Shown here piece by piece: positions 7,290 to 14,196 of a stretch of DNA of 20,155 nt. Every line of letters starts with the position of its first letter. The first letter of the stretch is position 1. This DNA comes from a virus. Location of the stretch: IMG/VR virus record IMGVR_UViG_3300020404_001526, positions 1-20,155 of that record; one strand, given 5' to 3'. A program made the position numbers and the translations under genes. The notes below the pieces were generated by a model. The model was not told the DNA's origin. It was given only the letters and a program-made list of their open reading frames with translations, and did no database searches.

Positions 7290-8739
7290 CTACAAATTCA
7301 AAACGACACCGTATGCACACCAGGTAGAGGCTCTCAACCGCAGTATAAGCAAGGCTTCGTTTGGATTTTTCATGGAAATGGGGACAGGTAAGTCAAAAGT
7401 CCTGATCGATACCATCGCAACGCTTGCAGATCAGCAACGAATTGAGTTCGCGTTAATCATTGCACCCAAGGGCGTGTATCGCAACTGGATAAACAAAGAG
7501 ATACCAGAACATTTTTGTGAAGACGTACCACATGTAGTGTTTCACTGGCAGGCAAACCAAACGCAGACATATAAGAAGGAGGCCAAGGCTTTTTTCTTCG
7601 GGGATCAACCAGGCGTTAAGATATTTGTCATGAATGTCGAGGCGTTTTCTAGTCCGAAAGGTAAGAAGGCGGGGGAGTGGATGGCTGAGAGGTTCGGGCG
7701 CAATGCACTCATAGCCGTTGATGAATCTACAACCATCAAGAACCACAAGGCAAAGCGCACAAAGTCTCTAATTAAGATCGCATCAAACTTCAAGTACAAA
7801 AGAATCCTGACTGGATCTCCTGTCACAAAGTCCCCAATGGACTTGTTCGCACAGTTTCAGTTCCTTGACCCTGAGATTCTTGGCTTTGACTCCTTCTATG
7901 CGTACCAAAACAGATATGCGATCCTCCAACAGCGCAGCATGGGCGCACATAGTTTCAAACAAGTTCTTGGCTACCGGAACTTGGAAGAGCTTACCAAGAA
8001 GATAGACCCACACATTTATCGGGTTTTGAAGAAGGATTGTCTGGACCTGCCAGAAAAGACATACACCGTGCGTCACGTTACTCTGACCATGGAACAAATC
8101 CGCATGTACAAGGATTTGCAGAAAGAAGCCATCACGCTTCTGGACAACGGCGACTTGGTATCCACGCCACAAGTCATCACTCAGATGCTACGACTGCAAC
8201 AGATTTTGTCGGGGCATATCAAAACAGATGACGGCAACCAGGTCGAGGTGCCGACTCAACGCCTGTCTGCCATGATGGAGTGTATCGAGGAAGTATCCGG
8301 CAAGATCCTTATCTGGTCGCGCTTCCGATACGACATCATCAAGATCCGGGCAGAGCTTGTAAAAGCATATGGAGACAACTCGGTGGTGTCATACTATGGC
8401 GACACCTCTGACAAAGACAGGCAGGACGCAATAGACAGGTTCCAGAACGGCACGGCACGTTTCTTTGTGGCTAACCCAGCCACCGCAGGATTTGGCCTCA
8501 CACTGACCGAGGCTAATACAGTGATCTACTATACTAATGACTTTAATCTTGAAACTAGAACCCAGTCAGAAGATCGCTGCCATCGTATAGGTCAGAAAAA
8601 TCCGGTGACATATATAGATTTAATTGCAGATGGCACGATTGATGAGAAGATCATCAAGGCACTTCGTGATAAGATTGATATAGGCGCACGAGTTCTTGGA
8701 GAGGAAGCAAGAGAATGGTTAACATTGACCCCACGGTAG
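7279..8739 (+). CDS. SNF2-family DEST-box helicase/translocase
   Basis: A 486-residue superfamily 2 ATPase. Landmarks: Q-motif region YAHQ (12-15), Walker A MGTGKSK (34-40), VDESTTIKN (147-155, DEST in place of DEAH, common in phage SNF2 proteins), LTGSPVTKSP (177-186), QQILSGH, KILIWSRFRYD, VVSYYGDTSDKDRQDAIDRF, PATAGFGLTLTEANTVIYY and QSEDRCHRIGQ (motif VI). Both RecA-like lobes are complete and no extra chromatin-type domain is present. It probably acts as a double-strand DNA translocase or remodeller in replication or recombination. Start chosen at ATG 7279, 6 nt after AGGAGGA. A TTG-initiated extension upstream has no support. Confidence 0.95.
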   Translation: MTVNYKFKTTPYAHQVEALNRSISKASFGFFMEMGTGKSKVLIDTIATLADQQRIEFALIIAPKGVYRNWINKEIPEHFCEDVPHVVFHWQANQTQTYKKEAKAFFFGDQPGVKIFVMNVEAFSSPKGKKAGEWMAERFGRNALIAVDESTTIKNHKAKRTKSLIKIASNFKYKRILTGSPVTKSPMDLFAQFQFLDPEILGFDSFYAYQNRYAILQQRSMGAHSFKQVLGYRNLEELTKKIDPHIYRVLKKDCLDLPEKTYTVRHVTLTMEQIRMYKDLQKEAITLLDNGDLVSTPQVITQMLRLQQILSGHIKTDDGNQVEVPTQRLSAMMECIEEVSGKILIWSRFRYDIIKIRAELVKAYGDNSVVSYYGDTSDKDRQDAIDRFQNGTARFFVANPATAGFGLTLTEANTVIYYTNDFNLETRTQSEDRCHRIGQKNPVTYIDLIADGTIDEKIIKALRDKIDIGARVLGEEAREWLTLTPR

Positions 8740-8948
8740 AGGGCACGATTGATATTCTAATAGATTACAAAAAAGGTGGACTGACACTGGCTCAAGCTGT
8801 TGAACGCTTTTCCAAACTTACGGGAATAGATGCACCCATATCTGAAAAATATATTCGGGGGTTAGGTCGTGACAACATCATATCGCTCAATAGTGAGAGA
8901 CAGAATCGGGCAAGCAAGTCGGAGGAGACAGATGATAGAACAGGGTGA
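8715..8948 (+). CDS. Small hypothetical protein, SNF2 operon
   Basis: A 77-residue protein beginning 25 bp before the SNF2 stop, behind GAGGAAG. The central part (YKKGGLTLAQAVERFSKLTGIDAPISEKYIRGL) looks like a short helical, perhaps HTH-like, segment; the C terminus is hydrophilic. No family recognised. The overlap with SNF2 suggests coupled translation. Confidence 0.7.
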   Translation: MVNIDPTVEGTIDILIDYKKGGLTLAQAVERFSKLTGIDAPISEKYIRGLGRDNIISLNSERQNRASKSEETDDRTG

Positions 8949-9102
8949 CGGGAGCATAGCGCGACTAATATCAGATGGTCTGTGTCCTCGATGTCAATCA
9001 TCTATACCGCCCGTAGAAGTTCACGGTCACATACAGTGTGCCGTATGCAAACTTGTTATAAGTGAGTGTTGTCAGGGAGAGACGGCTGACACTGAGACGT
9101 AA
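8932..9102 (+). CDS. Small zinc-ribbon protein
   Basis: A 56-residue protein with two CxxC pairs, CPRC (18-21) and CAVC (36-39), spaced as in a zinc ribbon, plus CC at 46-47. The start is ATG 8932 because GGAGGA lies 5 nt upstream; a longer reading exists but lacks a ribosome site. It overlaps the previous gene by 17 bp and ends the rightward SNF2 operon. The function is unknown; small zinc ribbons in phages often bind nucleic acid or RNA polymerase, but nothing here decides that. Confidence 0.75.
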   Translation: MIEQGDGSIARLISDGLCPRCQSSIPPVEVHGHIQCAVCKLVISECCQGETADTET

Positions 9103-9146
9103 ACGTTGGTTTGACTTCAATCGGTTTAGAAAATACCGCAAAAAAA

Positions 9147-9170
9147 GAAGGCGGCCTAAATACCGCCTTC
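9147..9170 (-). terminator. Intrinsic terminator ending the leftward small-gene operon
   Basis: An 8-bp perfect stem (GAAGGCGG / CCGCCTTC) with an 8-nt loop, followed on the minus strand by seven T. It sits between convergent operons. On the plus strand it is followed only by GATTAATTATT, so it would end rightward transcription less well. Confidence 0.85.
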
Positions 9171-9176
9171 GATTAA

Positions 9177-9398
9177 TTATTCTGGGGCGTGAGGTCCAGT
9201 AAATTCAAACCCAAACGGATCGTCATTATTTACATAGTCGATCATTTGTTTTCGCACTGCCTCTCGCAGTGCATCTTTCCAATCCAAACCAGTTTCGGAA
9301 AAATCCACAACTACCTTGAGAGATATCGAAACATCGTACTGACACTTATCACCAAACACTTCTAATTCTTCTTCTTCGGTAAAACTAGCAATACTCAT
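9177..9398 (-). CDS. Small acidic hypothetical protein
   Basis: A 73-residue acidic protein (FTEEEELEVFGDK near the N terminus; DYVNNDDPFGFEF near the C terminus). Alternating beta-type residues in YDVSISLKVVVDF precede a helix. The family is not recognised. It is the last gene before the terminator and overlaps the previous gene by ATGA. Confidence 0.7.
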   Translation of the reverse strand: MSIASFTEEEELEVFGDKCQYDVSISLKVVVDFSETGLDWKDALREAVRKQMIDYVNNDDPFGFEFTGPHAPE

Positions 9399-9577
9399 TT
9401 TTTGCTCCTTTTCGGGGGACGACCCCTCTTCTTTTTCGGGGCTTTCCCGCCCTTCCAGGCCTCATTGACGGTCGGGGTCTTCTTATCGTCAGCAATAAGC
9501 CTGCCCTTGTTGTCCCTGGCTCTTTCGGGTTCCGAGAAGAACATCGGGAAAAATAATCTCAAGAATTTATCTATCAT
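9395..9577 (-). CDS. Small protein with C-terminal AT-hook-like tail
   Basis: A 60-residue protein. The N terminus is hydrophobic and aromatic (FLRLFFPMFF), the middle is charged, and the end is a strongly basic tail KKKRGRPPKRSKK with the AT-hook core RGRPP. It could link a membrane or protein surface to A+T-rich DNA, but that is inference. It overlaps the ribbon-helix-helix gene by 11 bp and the next gene by 4 bp. Confidence 0.68.
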   Translation of the reverse strand: MIDKFLRLFFPMFFSEPERARDNKGRLIADDKKTPTVNEAWKGGKAPKKKRGRPPKRSKK

Positions 9578-9746
9578 GTAACACTCCTTGATGTGCTGTT
9601 TTAATCAGGACAGCAAGCTGCCGAGCAATCGTCCGATCCTCCATCTTCGCCAACTCCCTGATCATTTCATAAATCTCCATCGGGACGGCAACATTCCGAA
9701 ACGTTGCCTTCTCATCCACCGGAGGTCTTCCTCTTTTCGGGGTCAT
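9567..9746 (-). CDS. Ribbon-helix-helix-like DNA-binding protein
   Basis: A 59-residue protein. After an AT-hook-like MTPKRGRPPVDE comes ATFRNVAVPMEIYEMIRELAKMEDRTIARQLAVLIKTA, which has the ribbon-helix-helix layout: a short strand, helix 1 ending in E.R(T/S), then helix 2. RHH dimers bind DNA with the paired strands and act as repressors or as antitoxins. No toxin gene is adjacent, so a transcription regulator is more likely. ATG 9746 directly abuts the upstream stop (TAGATG) and follows GGAGGAATAG. Confidence 0.8.
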   Translation of the reverse strand: MTPKRGRPPVDEKATFRNVAVPMEIYEMIRELAKMEDRTIARQLAVLIKTAHQGVLHDR

Positions 9747-9953
9747 CTATTCCTCCTTCCTCGGTCTTCCGCGCTTGGGACTCGGCTCCAGATACACCAT
9801 CGATTCCTGGTCGTACACGAGTCCGAGCTTGTCGGCTGTCTGGACCAGGTTCGCGATCATCCGCATGTCTGTATCCTCCAAAACGTACCGGATCAACTTA
9901 CCACGCAGCAAATTCAACGTGTCATTGACCAACATTGTTGATTCCTTCGACAT
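9747..9953 (-). CDS. Small protein with C-terminal AT-hook-like motif
   Basis: A 68-residue protein, mostly helical in appearance (LVNDTLNLLRGKLIRYVLEDTDMRMIANLVQTADKLGLV), ending in SPKRGRPRKEE, an AT-hook-like GRP core in a basic context. ATG 9953 follows AAGGAGGTG at good spacing; an upstream TTG at 9956 is less likely. It is placed immediately before the RHH gene, and the two may act together at DNA. Family not recognised. Confidence 0.72.
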   Translation of the reverse strand: MSKESTMLVNDTLNLLRGKLIRYVLEDTDMRMIANLVQTADKLGLVYDQESMVYLEPSPKRGRPRKEE

Positions 9954-10000
9954 CAATACACCTCCTTAACAATGTAATTGTGTGACTTCATATTTTATTA

Positions 10001-10204
10001 TTATTGATTATGTTTATAGCTTGTTATTACACAATCATCCAGAACTATTTTTTTGTTTCTGGGCAACTCATGCATACGCCACTGAAGAAGTTTCACATTA
10101 CAGGACTGGACGCTGTCAAATGTGCGCGGATAAAACTCGGTCACGCACTTTGACTCGCCCCCTGCATATACAACGCACACAAGTGCCATGGCTTTTACAA
10201 TCAT
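10001..10204 (-). CDS. Small possibly exported Cys-containing protein
   Basis: A 67-residue protein that starts with a hydrophobic stretch MIVKAMALVCVVYAGG resembling a short signal peptide, followed by a polar region with Cys at about 20, 35 and 58. Export to the periplasm is possible but the segment is short. It overlaps the NrdR-like gene by 4 bp. Function unknown. Confidence 0.65.
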   Translation of the reverse strand: MIVKAMALVCVVYAGGESKCVTEFYPRTFDSVQSCNVKLLQWRMHELPRNKKIVLDDCVITSYKHNQ

Positions 10205-10467
10205 CTATATTCCTCCATTGCCGCCTCGATTTCCTCATCGGTCATTGAATCAAAGTTCAAATCTTCAAACCGAGGTTTACGAGCCTTACGCTTTACTGGT
10301 TTTGGTGTTGGTTTGGGCACGATCTTCAAATCAGGTTTAGCTTCTAAAACCTCCATTGTAAAAAATCGGTGACCACACCGCAGACACTCCCTGCGTCTGC
10401 GGATAGATTTGTCTTTTGGGCGGCTGTCTTTAACAACCGTTTCGGCTTTGCACTTTTCACATCGCAT
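10201..10467 (-). CDS. NrdR-like zinc-ribbon protein without ATP-cone
   Basis: An 88-residue protein whose first 40 residues closely resemble the zinc ribbon of the ribonucleotide reductase repressor NrdR: C3/C6, then VKDSRPKDKSIRRRRECLRCGHRF with C28/C31. In NrdR this domain binds NrdR boxes upstream of nrd genes, and an ATP-cone senses dATP/ATP. Here the ATP-cone is missing and is replaced by a Pro/Lys-rich linker and an acidic C terminus (FDSMTDEEIEAAMEEYR). It might bind host or phage nrd-type operators without nucleotide control; that is inference. Confidence 0.82.
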   Translation of the reverse strand: MRCEKCKAETVVKDSRPKDKSIRRRRECLRCGHRFFTMEVLEAKPDLKIVPKPTPKPVKRKARKPRFEDLNFDSMTDEEIEAAMEEYR

Positions 10468-10475
10468 GGCAGCAC

Positions 10476-10787
10476 CTAGTGAGATGTTGATGCGACAGGC
10501 TCACCGCACATGCTTTCGGGCAAGGTCTCATCCACCTCGCATTCAATGCCATGATACTCGCAATATCCAATCACCGAATAAATTCCTGGACTCGGTGCAA
10601 CGAATGACCGGATCGTCACATGGCAACGTGCCGGATCAGATGCCGCCCGAAAGAACAACCAATATTCCGAAACATCATCAGCTCCCCAAGCATATAGCTT
10701 AGTGGGATCGTCACCTGATGATGATGTGATTTGCCCTGCCACTGATGACAGAAAACTCAACGTCCAGTCTGTATTGCTATCACTCAT
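10476..10787 (-). CDS. Hypothetical protein
   Basis: A 103-residue protein without a recognised family. Sequence is mixed, with Ser-rich N terminus and beta-type segments (SEYWLFFRAA; HVTIRSFVAPSPGIYSVIGYCEYHGIECEVDE). Four Cys are scattered rather than paired. It overlaps the upstream 51-residue gene by 8 bp and lies 8 bp before the NrdR-like gene. Confidence 0.68.
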   Translation of the reverse strand: MSDSNTDWTLSFLSSVAGQITSSSGDDPTKLYAWGADDVSEYWLFFRAASDPARCHVTIRSFVAPSPGIYSVIGYCEYHGIECEVDETLPESMCGEPVASTSH

Positions 10788-10935
10788 CCTCTACCTCCAC
10801 ATGTTCGGCAAACTTTTGCCGCGCTTCGTTATAAACCTCGATGAGGCTCTCGCCATGCTTCTCGCACCACTCTTCTCGTGTCATGGACATCGCGTCTTCC
10901 TCCATGTCCATCAACCATGCTTTGACTTTTCCCAT
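10780..10935 (-). CDS. Short acidic hypothetical protein
   Basis: A 51-residue acidic protein (KAWLMDMEEDAMSMTREEWCEKHGES..., ending EHVEVEDE), helical in appearance. ATG 10935 is preceded by GGAGGTTTGA and by an in-frame TGA directly upstream, which fixes the start. It overlaps an ORF on the same strand in another frame by 107 bp, so one of the two must be using the DNA unusually. Confidence 0.7.
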   Translation of the reverse strand: MGKVKAWLMDMEEDAMSMTREEWCEKHGESLIEVYNEARQKFAEHVEVEDE

Positions 10936-11041
10936 TCAAACCTCCATAAATTTCAAACCAATGTTCAGTGCAAAGGAGGACATCCCCATCCTTCGCATCT
11001 GCCTTCTTGTCACACTTGTGACATCTACTTACTGACAGCAT
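10829..11041 (-). CDS. Zinc-finger-like small ORF, C-terminal part uncertain
   Basis: A 70-residue ORF. Residues 1-34 look like a real small zinc-binding protein: C7, C10, C24, H27 in RCHKCDKK...LLCTEHWFEIY. The remaining part (GGRRDVHDTRRVVREAWREP) runs through the start and most of the 51-residue gene in another frame and looks like an out-of-frame translation. It overlaps the methyltransferase gene by 17 bp. Either the natural protein keeps this tail, or a frameshift mutation or sequencing error hides a shorter end. Confidence 0.5.
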   Translation of the reverse strand: MLSVSRCHKCDKKADAKDGDVLLCTEHWFEIYGGLNGKSQSMVDGHGGRRDVHDTRRVVREAWREPHRGL

Positions 11042-12359
11042 CTCTCATGCCCTCCAATAAATGACATATGATATCAACAGTCCAACCGTTGCCTAACATC
11101 CGATAACGCTGGGTGTTCGACACGCATTTAGTGTAATTGTCCGGCACTGTTTGTAAACGTTCGCATTCAATAGGCGTGAGTTTTCGCCATCGCAACTCAT
11201 CTGGATTAACCACCACATTGTCTTTCTCAACCGTTGTTAGACAATTTGACTTGTCATCTGTGCGAGTCTCAACTTTCTGCGTAAATGGGACAGACTTGTC
11301 ATCGTCCCTGCGAGTGCCGCTTTCATCCAATCTGCGATTTACAATGCGCCCGACTACAAAATTATTCTGTTCCCAAGCCGATCCGCTCATGGTTGGAACC
11401 TTACCGTCATTCGCTTTGATGCCGCCTTGGTTCTTGCCCCTTGGCACTTGCATAATCTTCGGTTCAAGATTTCCACCGGAATTTGCTGCCAACGTTGGTG
11501 CTTTACCGTCAGGATGATAAACCCTGCGATTATAGTCGTGTCCCTTCAAATCCGCTTGCCCTGCCATGATCAAACCGGACTTGGTCTCAGGCTCGTGAAA
11601 GTCGAACGACATTTGCCGCGTTTCTTTGAAATAGTTATATGGCACGCCCTTATGCATATTGGCGGTCAGTGTAAATGACTTTTCGGTCTCAGGCGTTTGC
11701 TCGTACCCATCCGCTCGTCTTGATCCGGCCTGCTTCCATTTGTCGTTGCCACGCTCCATATACGCGACAGACTTCATGCTGTGATAATGCTCTTCGCCTA
11801 TCTCAGCTACGTCCTGCAAAATGTCTTTAAGATATATGCGTTTGTTCTCAGGAAACGATTTGACTGGAATATTCGTCCAATACAACCGATCCCGATTCTG
11901 CGCGGATACGATGTTGGAGTTCAGGCGTACAGGTTTCACACCCAGATGCTCACTGATAACGTCCTGAAACTCCTGTTTCATGGGCACGTTCTCAAGCAAA
12001 AACCAACGCGGTTTCAGTTCTTTTAATAATCTAACATATTCAAAAAATAATTTGCTGCGCTCATCATTAAAGTTCAATTGCTTGCCAGCAAACGAAAATC
12101 CCTGACATGGTGAGCCGCCAAGCAATAAATCAATTCTCTGATGCCCATTACCGTGCTCATGCGGAATAACCAACATTTGGTTTTTTGTCCTAATACCTGT
12201 TACGTCACCCAGATGCACCGTGTCAGGAAAATTGTCCCTCGCAACTTGGATCGCATACTTGTCGATCTCACTCGCATAATAATTTGTGATAGGAAAGCCA
12301 GCCCTTTCCAAGGCCAGCCTCCCACATGACATTCCGTCAAACAAAGATAAAACGTTCAT
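11025..12359 (-). CDS. dcm: DNA (cytosine-5-)-methyltransferase
   Basis: A 444-residue C5-cytosine methyltransferase. Motif I is SLFDGMSCG (5-13), motif IV is GGSPCQGFSF with the catalytic Cys85, motif VI is LENVP (122-126), motif VIII is QNRDRLYW (154-161), and motif X is YRMLGNGWTV near the C terminus. The N terminus resembles the DNMT3-like branch of phage enzymes. The target-recognition region (about 170-390) is long and repeats a similar element: SFTLTAN, APTLAAN, VPTMSGS, NCLTTVEKDN. No restriction endonuclease is nearby, so it is an orphan enzyme that probably protects phage DNA or marks it. Start ATG 12359 forms a TAATG junction with the previous gene. Confidence 0.94.
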   Translation of the reverse strand: MNVLSLFDGMSCGRLALERAGFPITNYYASEIDKYAIQVARDNFPDTVHLGDVTGIRTKNQMLVIPHEHGNGHQRIDLLLGGSPCQGFSFAGKQLNFNDERSKLFFEYVRLLKELKPRWFLLENVPMKQEFQDVISEHLGVKPVRLNSNIVSAQNRDRLYWTNIPVKSFPENKRIYLKDILQDVAEIGEEHYHSMKSVAYMERGNDKWKQAGSRRADGYEQTPETEKSFTLTANMHKGVPYNYFKETRQMSFDFHEPETKSGLIMAGQADLKGHDYNRRVYHPDGKAPTLAANSGGNLEPKIMQVPRGKNQGGIKANDGKVPTMSGSAWEQNNFVVGRIVNRRLDESGTRRDDDKSVPFTQKVETRTDDKSNCLTTVEKDNVVVNPDELRWRKLTPIECERLQTVPDNYTKCVSNTQRYRMLGNGWTVDIICHLLEGMRDAVSK

Positions 12360-12838
12360 TACCAACTCGCTTGATATTCAACTGAATGCCAAAAGTTTTC
12401 GCCCTCGGACTCCACCCAATCTGCGGCTTTATCAAAAATCTCCGCATCTTCGTGGGCGTTCTCACGCAACTCGTCCCACCATTCATCATTACCAAAAAAA
12501 GCACCACGAATAACATCTTCATTAGAAGGCAATTCATATTCACTATCTTCGCCACGCAGAACCTTGGCAATCCACCGCAACTGTTCGACATTCAATTGAA
12601 TAGGGCGGCAATTATCCTCACCGTTGGCAAACTGTTCGACAATAAAGTTATGCAGAGGCGCATGCTTACGCCAATAACCAACCTCTAATTTTTGGCTACT
12701 TCTCCGATAACCATCAACAGTATCCTCATTAACCGAAATGATACCGCCATCCTCATCGCGTAAGATTTCACCATTGGAGTCTTTAGCGTATTCAGTGCGC
12801 TTAAATTTATCTCCAGTTAAATACATATCTAGTCCCAT
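12359..12838 (-). CDS. Conserved phage protein (MGLDMYL type)
   Basis: A 159-residue protein beginning MGLDMYLTGDKFKR and containing EVGYWRKHAPLHNFIVEQFANGEDNCRP, a pattern I recognise from a widely distributed phage and bacterial family of unknown function. Acidic, with several Trp in the C-terminal half (NDEWWDELRE; ADWVESEGENFWHSVEY). The start is taken at MGLDMYL (12838) because this is the conserved family start and it forms a TAATG junction with the upstream stop. Function unknown. Confidence 0.82.
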   Translation of the reverse strand: MGLDMYLTGDKFKRTEYAKDSNGEILRDEDGGIISVNEDTVDGYRRSSQKLEVGYWRKHAPLHNFIVEQFANGEDNCRPIQLNVEQLRWIAKVLRGEDSEYELPSNEDVIRGAFFGNDEWWDELRENAHEDAEIFDKAADWVESEGENFWHSVEYQASW

Positions 12839-13026
12839 TATCCCCAATCCTTTCTATCTTCTTCGTTGTCCCAACCATCCTTGTAGTCGGCGATTTGTTC
12901 CTTGGTCATCAAGACCTCAATAATCCGAATGCCCTTACCTGTGCCGTTCGGATAATAATGTGGCTCGTACCGTCTGCCATAATATCGGTCAGCCGAACCA
13001 CGATCCTTTGGACTTCCATTAGTCAT
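12838..13026 (-). CDS. Conserved small phage protein (SPKDRGSAD type)
   Basis: A 62-residue protein with NGSPKDRGSADRYYGRRYEPH near the N terminus, a pattern common among small phage hypotheticals, and a C-terminal helix (MTKEQIADYKDGWDNEEDRKDWG). The Asp/Arg-rich, Tyr-rich sequence suggests a compact folded protein. Function unknown. It starts 8 bp inside the preceding 51-residue gene. Confidence 0.8.
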   Translation of the reverse strand: MTNGSPKDRGSADRYYGRRYEPHYYPNGTGKGIRIIEVLMTKEQIADYKDGWDNEEDRKDWG

Positions 13027-13174
13027 GGCACTCTCCAGAATTTAGGCCGAGTTCTTCGGTGATGTTCGCCATCGCCCCACAAATCTCGTCCCATTCTTTA
13101 TCTTCAAATCCCCCATGGTTATGGAGAACGTCCCATATGAGAGACAAAGCATTTTTCTTTTCCTGTTCAGTCAT
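13019..13174 (-). CDS. Short acidic hypothetical protein
   Basis: A 51-residue acidic protein: MTEQEKKNALSLIWDVLHNH, then GGFEDKEWDEICGAM and ITEELGLNSGE. Probably two helices. ATG 13174 lies 1 nt beyond the preceding stop region and has a weak AGGAGCG-like ribosome site; the stop overlaps the next start by 8 bp. No family recognised. Confidence 0.65.
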   Translation of the reverse strand: MTEQEKKNALSLIWDVLHNHGGFEDKEWDEICGAMANITEELGLNSGECHD

Positions 13175-13175
13175 C

Positions 13176-13448
13176 CTACGCTCCTATGTGCACATAATAA
13201 CCGTGACCAAAAACGTCGTAAAAGATTTCGCCATCATGCTCCATCTCCTTGACGATCTCCAAACCACCGCCTGTGAAATAACCAACGGCTTTGTTGGCAC
13301 AATCAAAATCAGACGCAGGAATGGTTGCTTGAATACACTCCTTCCAATTGTCTGGATCACAAATCTCCGAAAAAATATCCTGCAACTGATCGCGAGTGTA
13401 TCCACCTCGCGCATCATCCATGAGTTTTTGCATTGTTGCTTTATCCAT
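13176..13448 (-). CDS. Small hypothetical protein
   Basis: A 90-residue protein; the start is placed at ATG 13448 (MDKATMQKLMDDARGG), two bases after the preceding stop, rather than at an upstream non-ATG codon. The N-terminal half is helical; the C-terminal half (GGGLEIVKEMEHDGEIFYDVFGHGYYVHIG) looks like strands. No recognised domain. Confidence 0.7.
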   Translation of the reverse strand: MDKATMQKLMDDARGGYTRDQLQDIFSEICDPDNWKECIQATIPASDFDCANKAVGYFTGGGLEIVKEMEHDGEIFYDVFGHGYYVHIGA

Positions 13449-13450
13449 GA

Positions 13451-13969
13451 TCAAACACCCTCCTGCCAAATTGCCAAGGCATCTGACTCCGGCATGTCAT
13501 TCAATACCTGATAAGATGGATACTTGTTTATGATGTGCGCGACATGCGCTGGGGTAATCTTACGAGTGCCCTTGAAACCGATAACTCGTATCGCCTTCGG
13601 ATCGTCAGATGCCGGATCAGTAAACACGACATTCGACTTCATCGTTCTTTTGAAATCTTTGTGAGACAGCCACTTGTTTACTTGCTCACCGCACCAAACT
13701 TCCATGGACATCTCATTCCATGAGTCATCAAAATCCATGTAATACTTAGGATGGTCAGACCTGATACGAGACTCCAAGTCACGCCAGATTTTGTAGTCAC
13801 CATCAAAGCGGTCAGAACCACCTTGACCATCATTTGACACAACACCAATTCTTTTGCCATTGAAATAGACAGATGCCTCATAACAATGTGTCTCGTGTGA
13901 CGCGAACTCAGAATGCTTAAAACCCTTCAACGCAATAACGTCACCATTCTTAAACGTAAAACTAAACAT
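13451..13969 (-). CDS. Hypothetical phage protein
   Basis: A 172-residue protein. The N-terminal half is beta-type (FKNGDVIALKGFKHSEF; YEASVYFNGKRIGVVSNDGQGGSDRF) and looks like a small barrel or sandwich; the C-terminal half is more helical (RKITPAHVAHIINKYPSYQVLNDMPESDALAI). I have the impression of a family shared among phages, but no named domain. It is joined to the upstream zinc-finger gene by a TAATG junction. Confidence 0.75.
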   Translation of the reverse strand: MFSFTFKNGDVIALKGFKHSEFASHETHCYEASVYFNGKRIGVVSNDGQGGSDRFDGDYKIWRDLESRIRSDHPKYYMDFDDSWNEMSMEVWCGEQVNKWLSHKDFKRTMKSNVVFTDPASDDPKAIRVIGFKGTRKITPAHVAHIINKYPSYQVLNDMPESDALAIWQEGV

Positions 13970-14139
13970 TATTTGTCCTCCATTACTGAACTAAACTTGA
14001 CGCATGTACCTTGGCACTTGTGACAATCAACAACGTCACCATATGCATCAGACTCAAAACCATGACCAGCACACCAGTCACAGTAAATAATGTATTCGAT
14101 CCGCGAACCACGAACCTCTATCTTTTCTGCTAATTCCAT
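13969..14139 (-). CDS. Small DnaJ-type zinc-finger protein
   Basis: A 56-residue protein with CDWCAGHG (20-27) and CHKCQGTC (39-46), which resemble two CxxCxGxG repeats of the DnaJ central zinc-finger domain and probably bind one zinc. No J domain is present. It is the first gene of the leftward block and starts at ATG 14139, 6 nt after GGAGGA; a TTG at 14151 in frame is rejected. The leader folds so that the ribosome site is in a hairpin loop. Function unknown; a protein-protein or RNA-binding role is possible. Confidence 0.8.
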   Translation of the reverse strand: MELAEKIEVRGSRIEYIIYCDWCAGHGFESDAYGDVVDCHKCQGTCVKFSSVMEDK

Positions 14140-14160
14140 AATATCCTCCAAACTGATATT
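14140..14160 (-). promoter_or_regulatory. Leader hairpin presenting the ribosome site
   Basis: Six-bp perfect arms AAUAUC / GAUAUU (14155-14160 with 14140-14145) enclose the loop AGUUUGGAG directly before ATG 14139. The predicted transcript start (about 14162) puts this hairpin at the 5' end of the mRNA. It may gate translation. Confidence 0.45.
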
Positions 14161-14168
14161 TAATTGTT

Positions 14169-14196
14169 ATTATACATATCGTGGGACACTATGCAA
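14169..14196 (-). promoter_or_regulatory. Sigma70-like promoter of the leftward small-gene operon
   Basis: On the minus strand TTGCAT (14196-14191), a 16-bp spacer, then a perfect TATAAT (14174-14169). Expected start near 14162, about 23 nt before ATG 14139. It would drive the block down to the terminator at 9147-9170. Confidence 0.65.
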
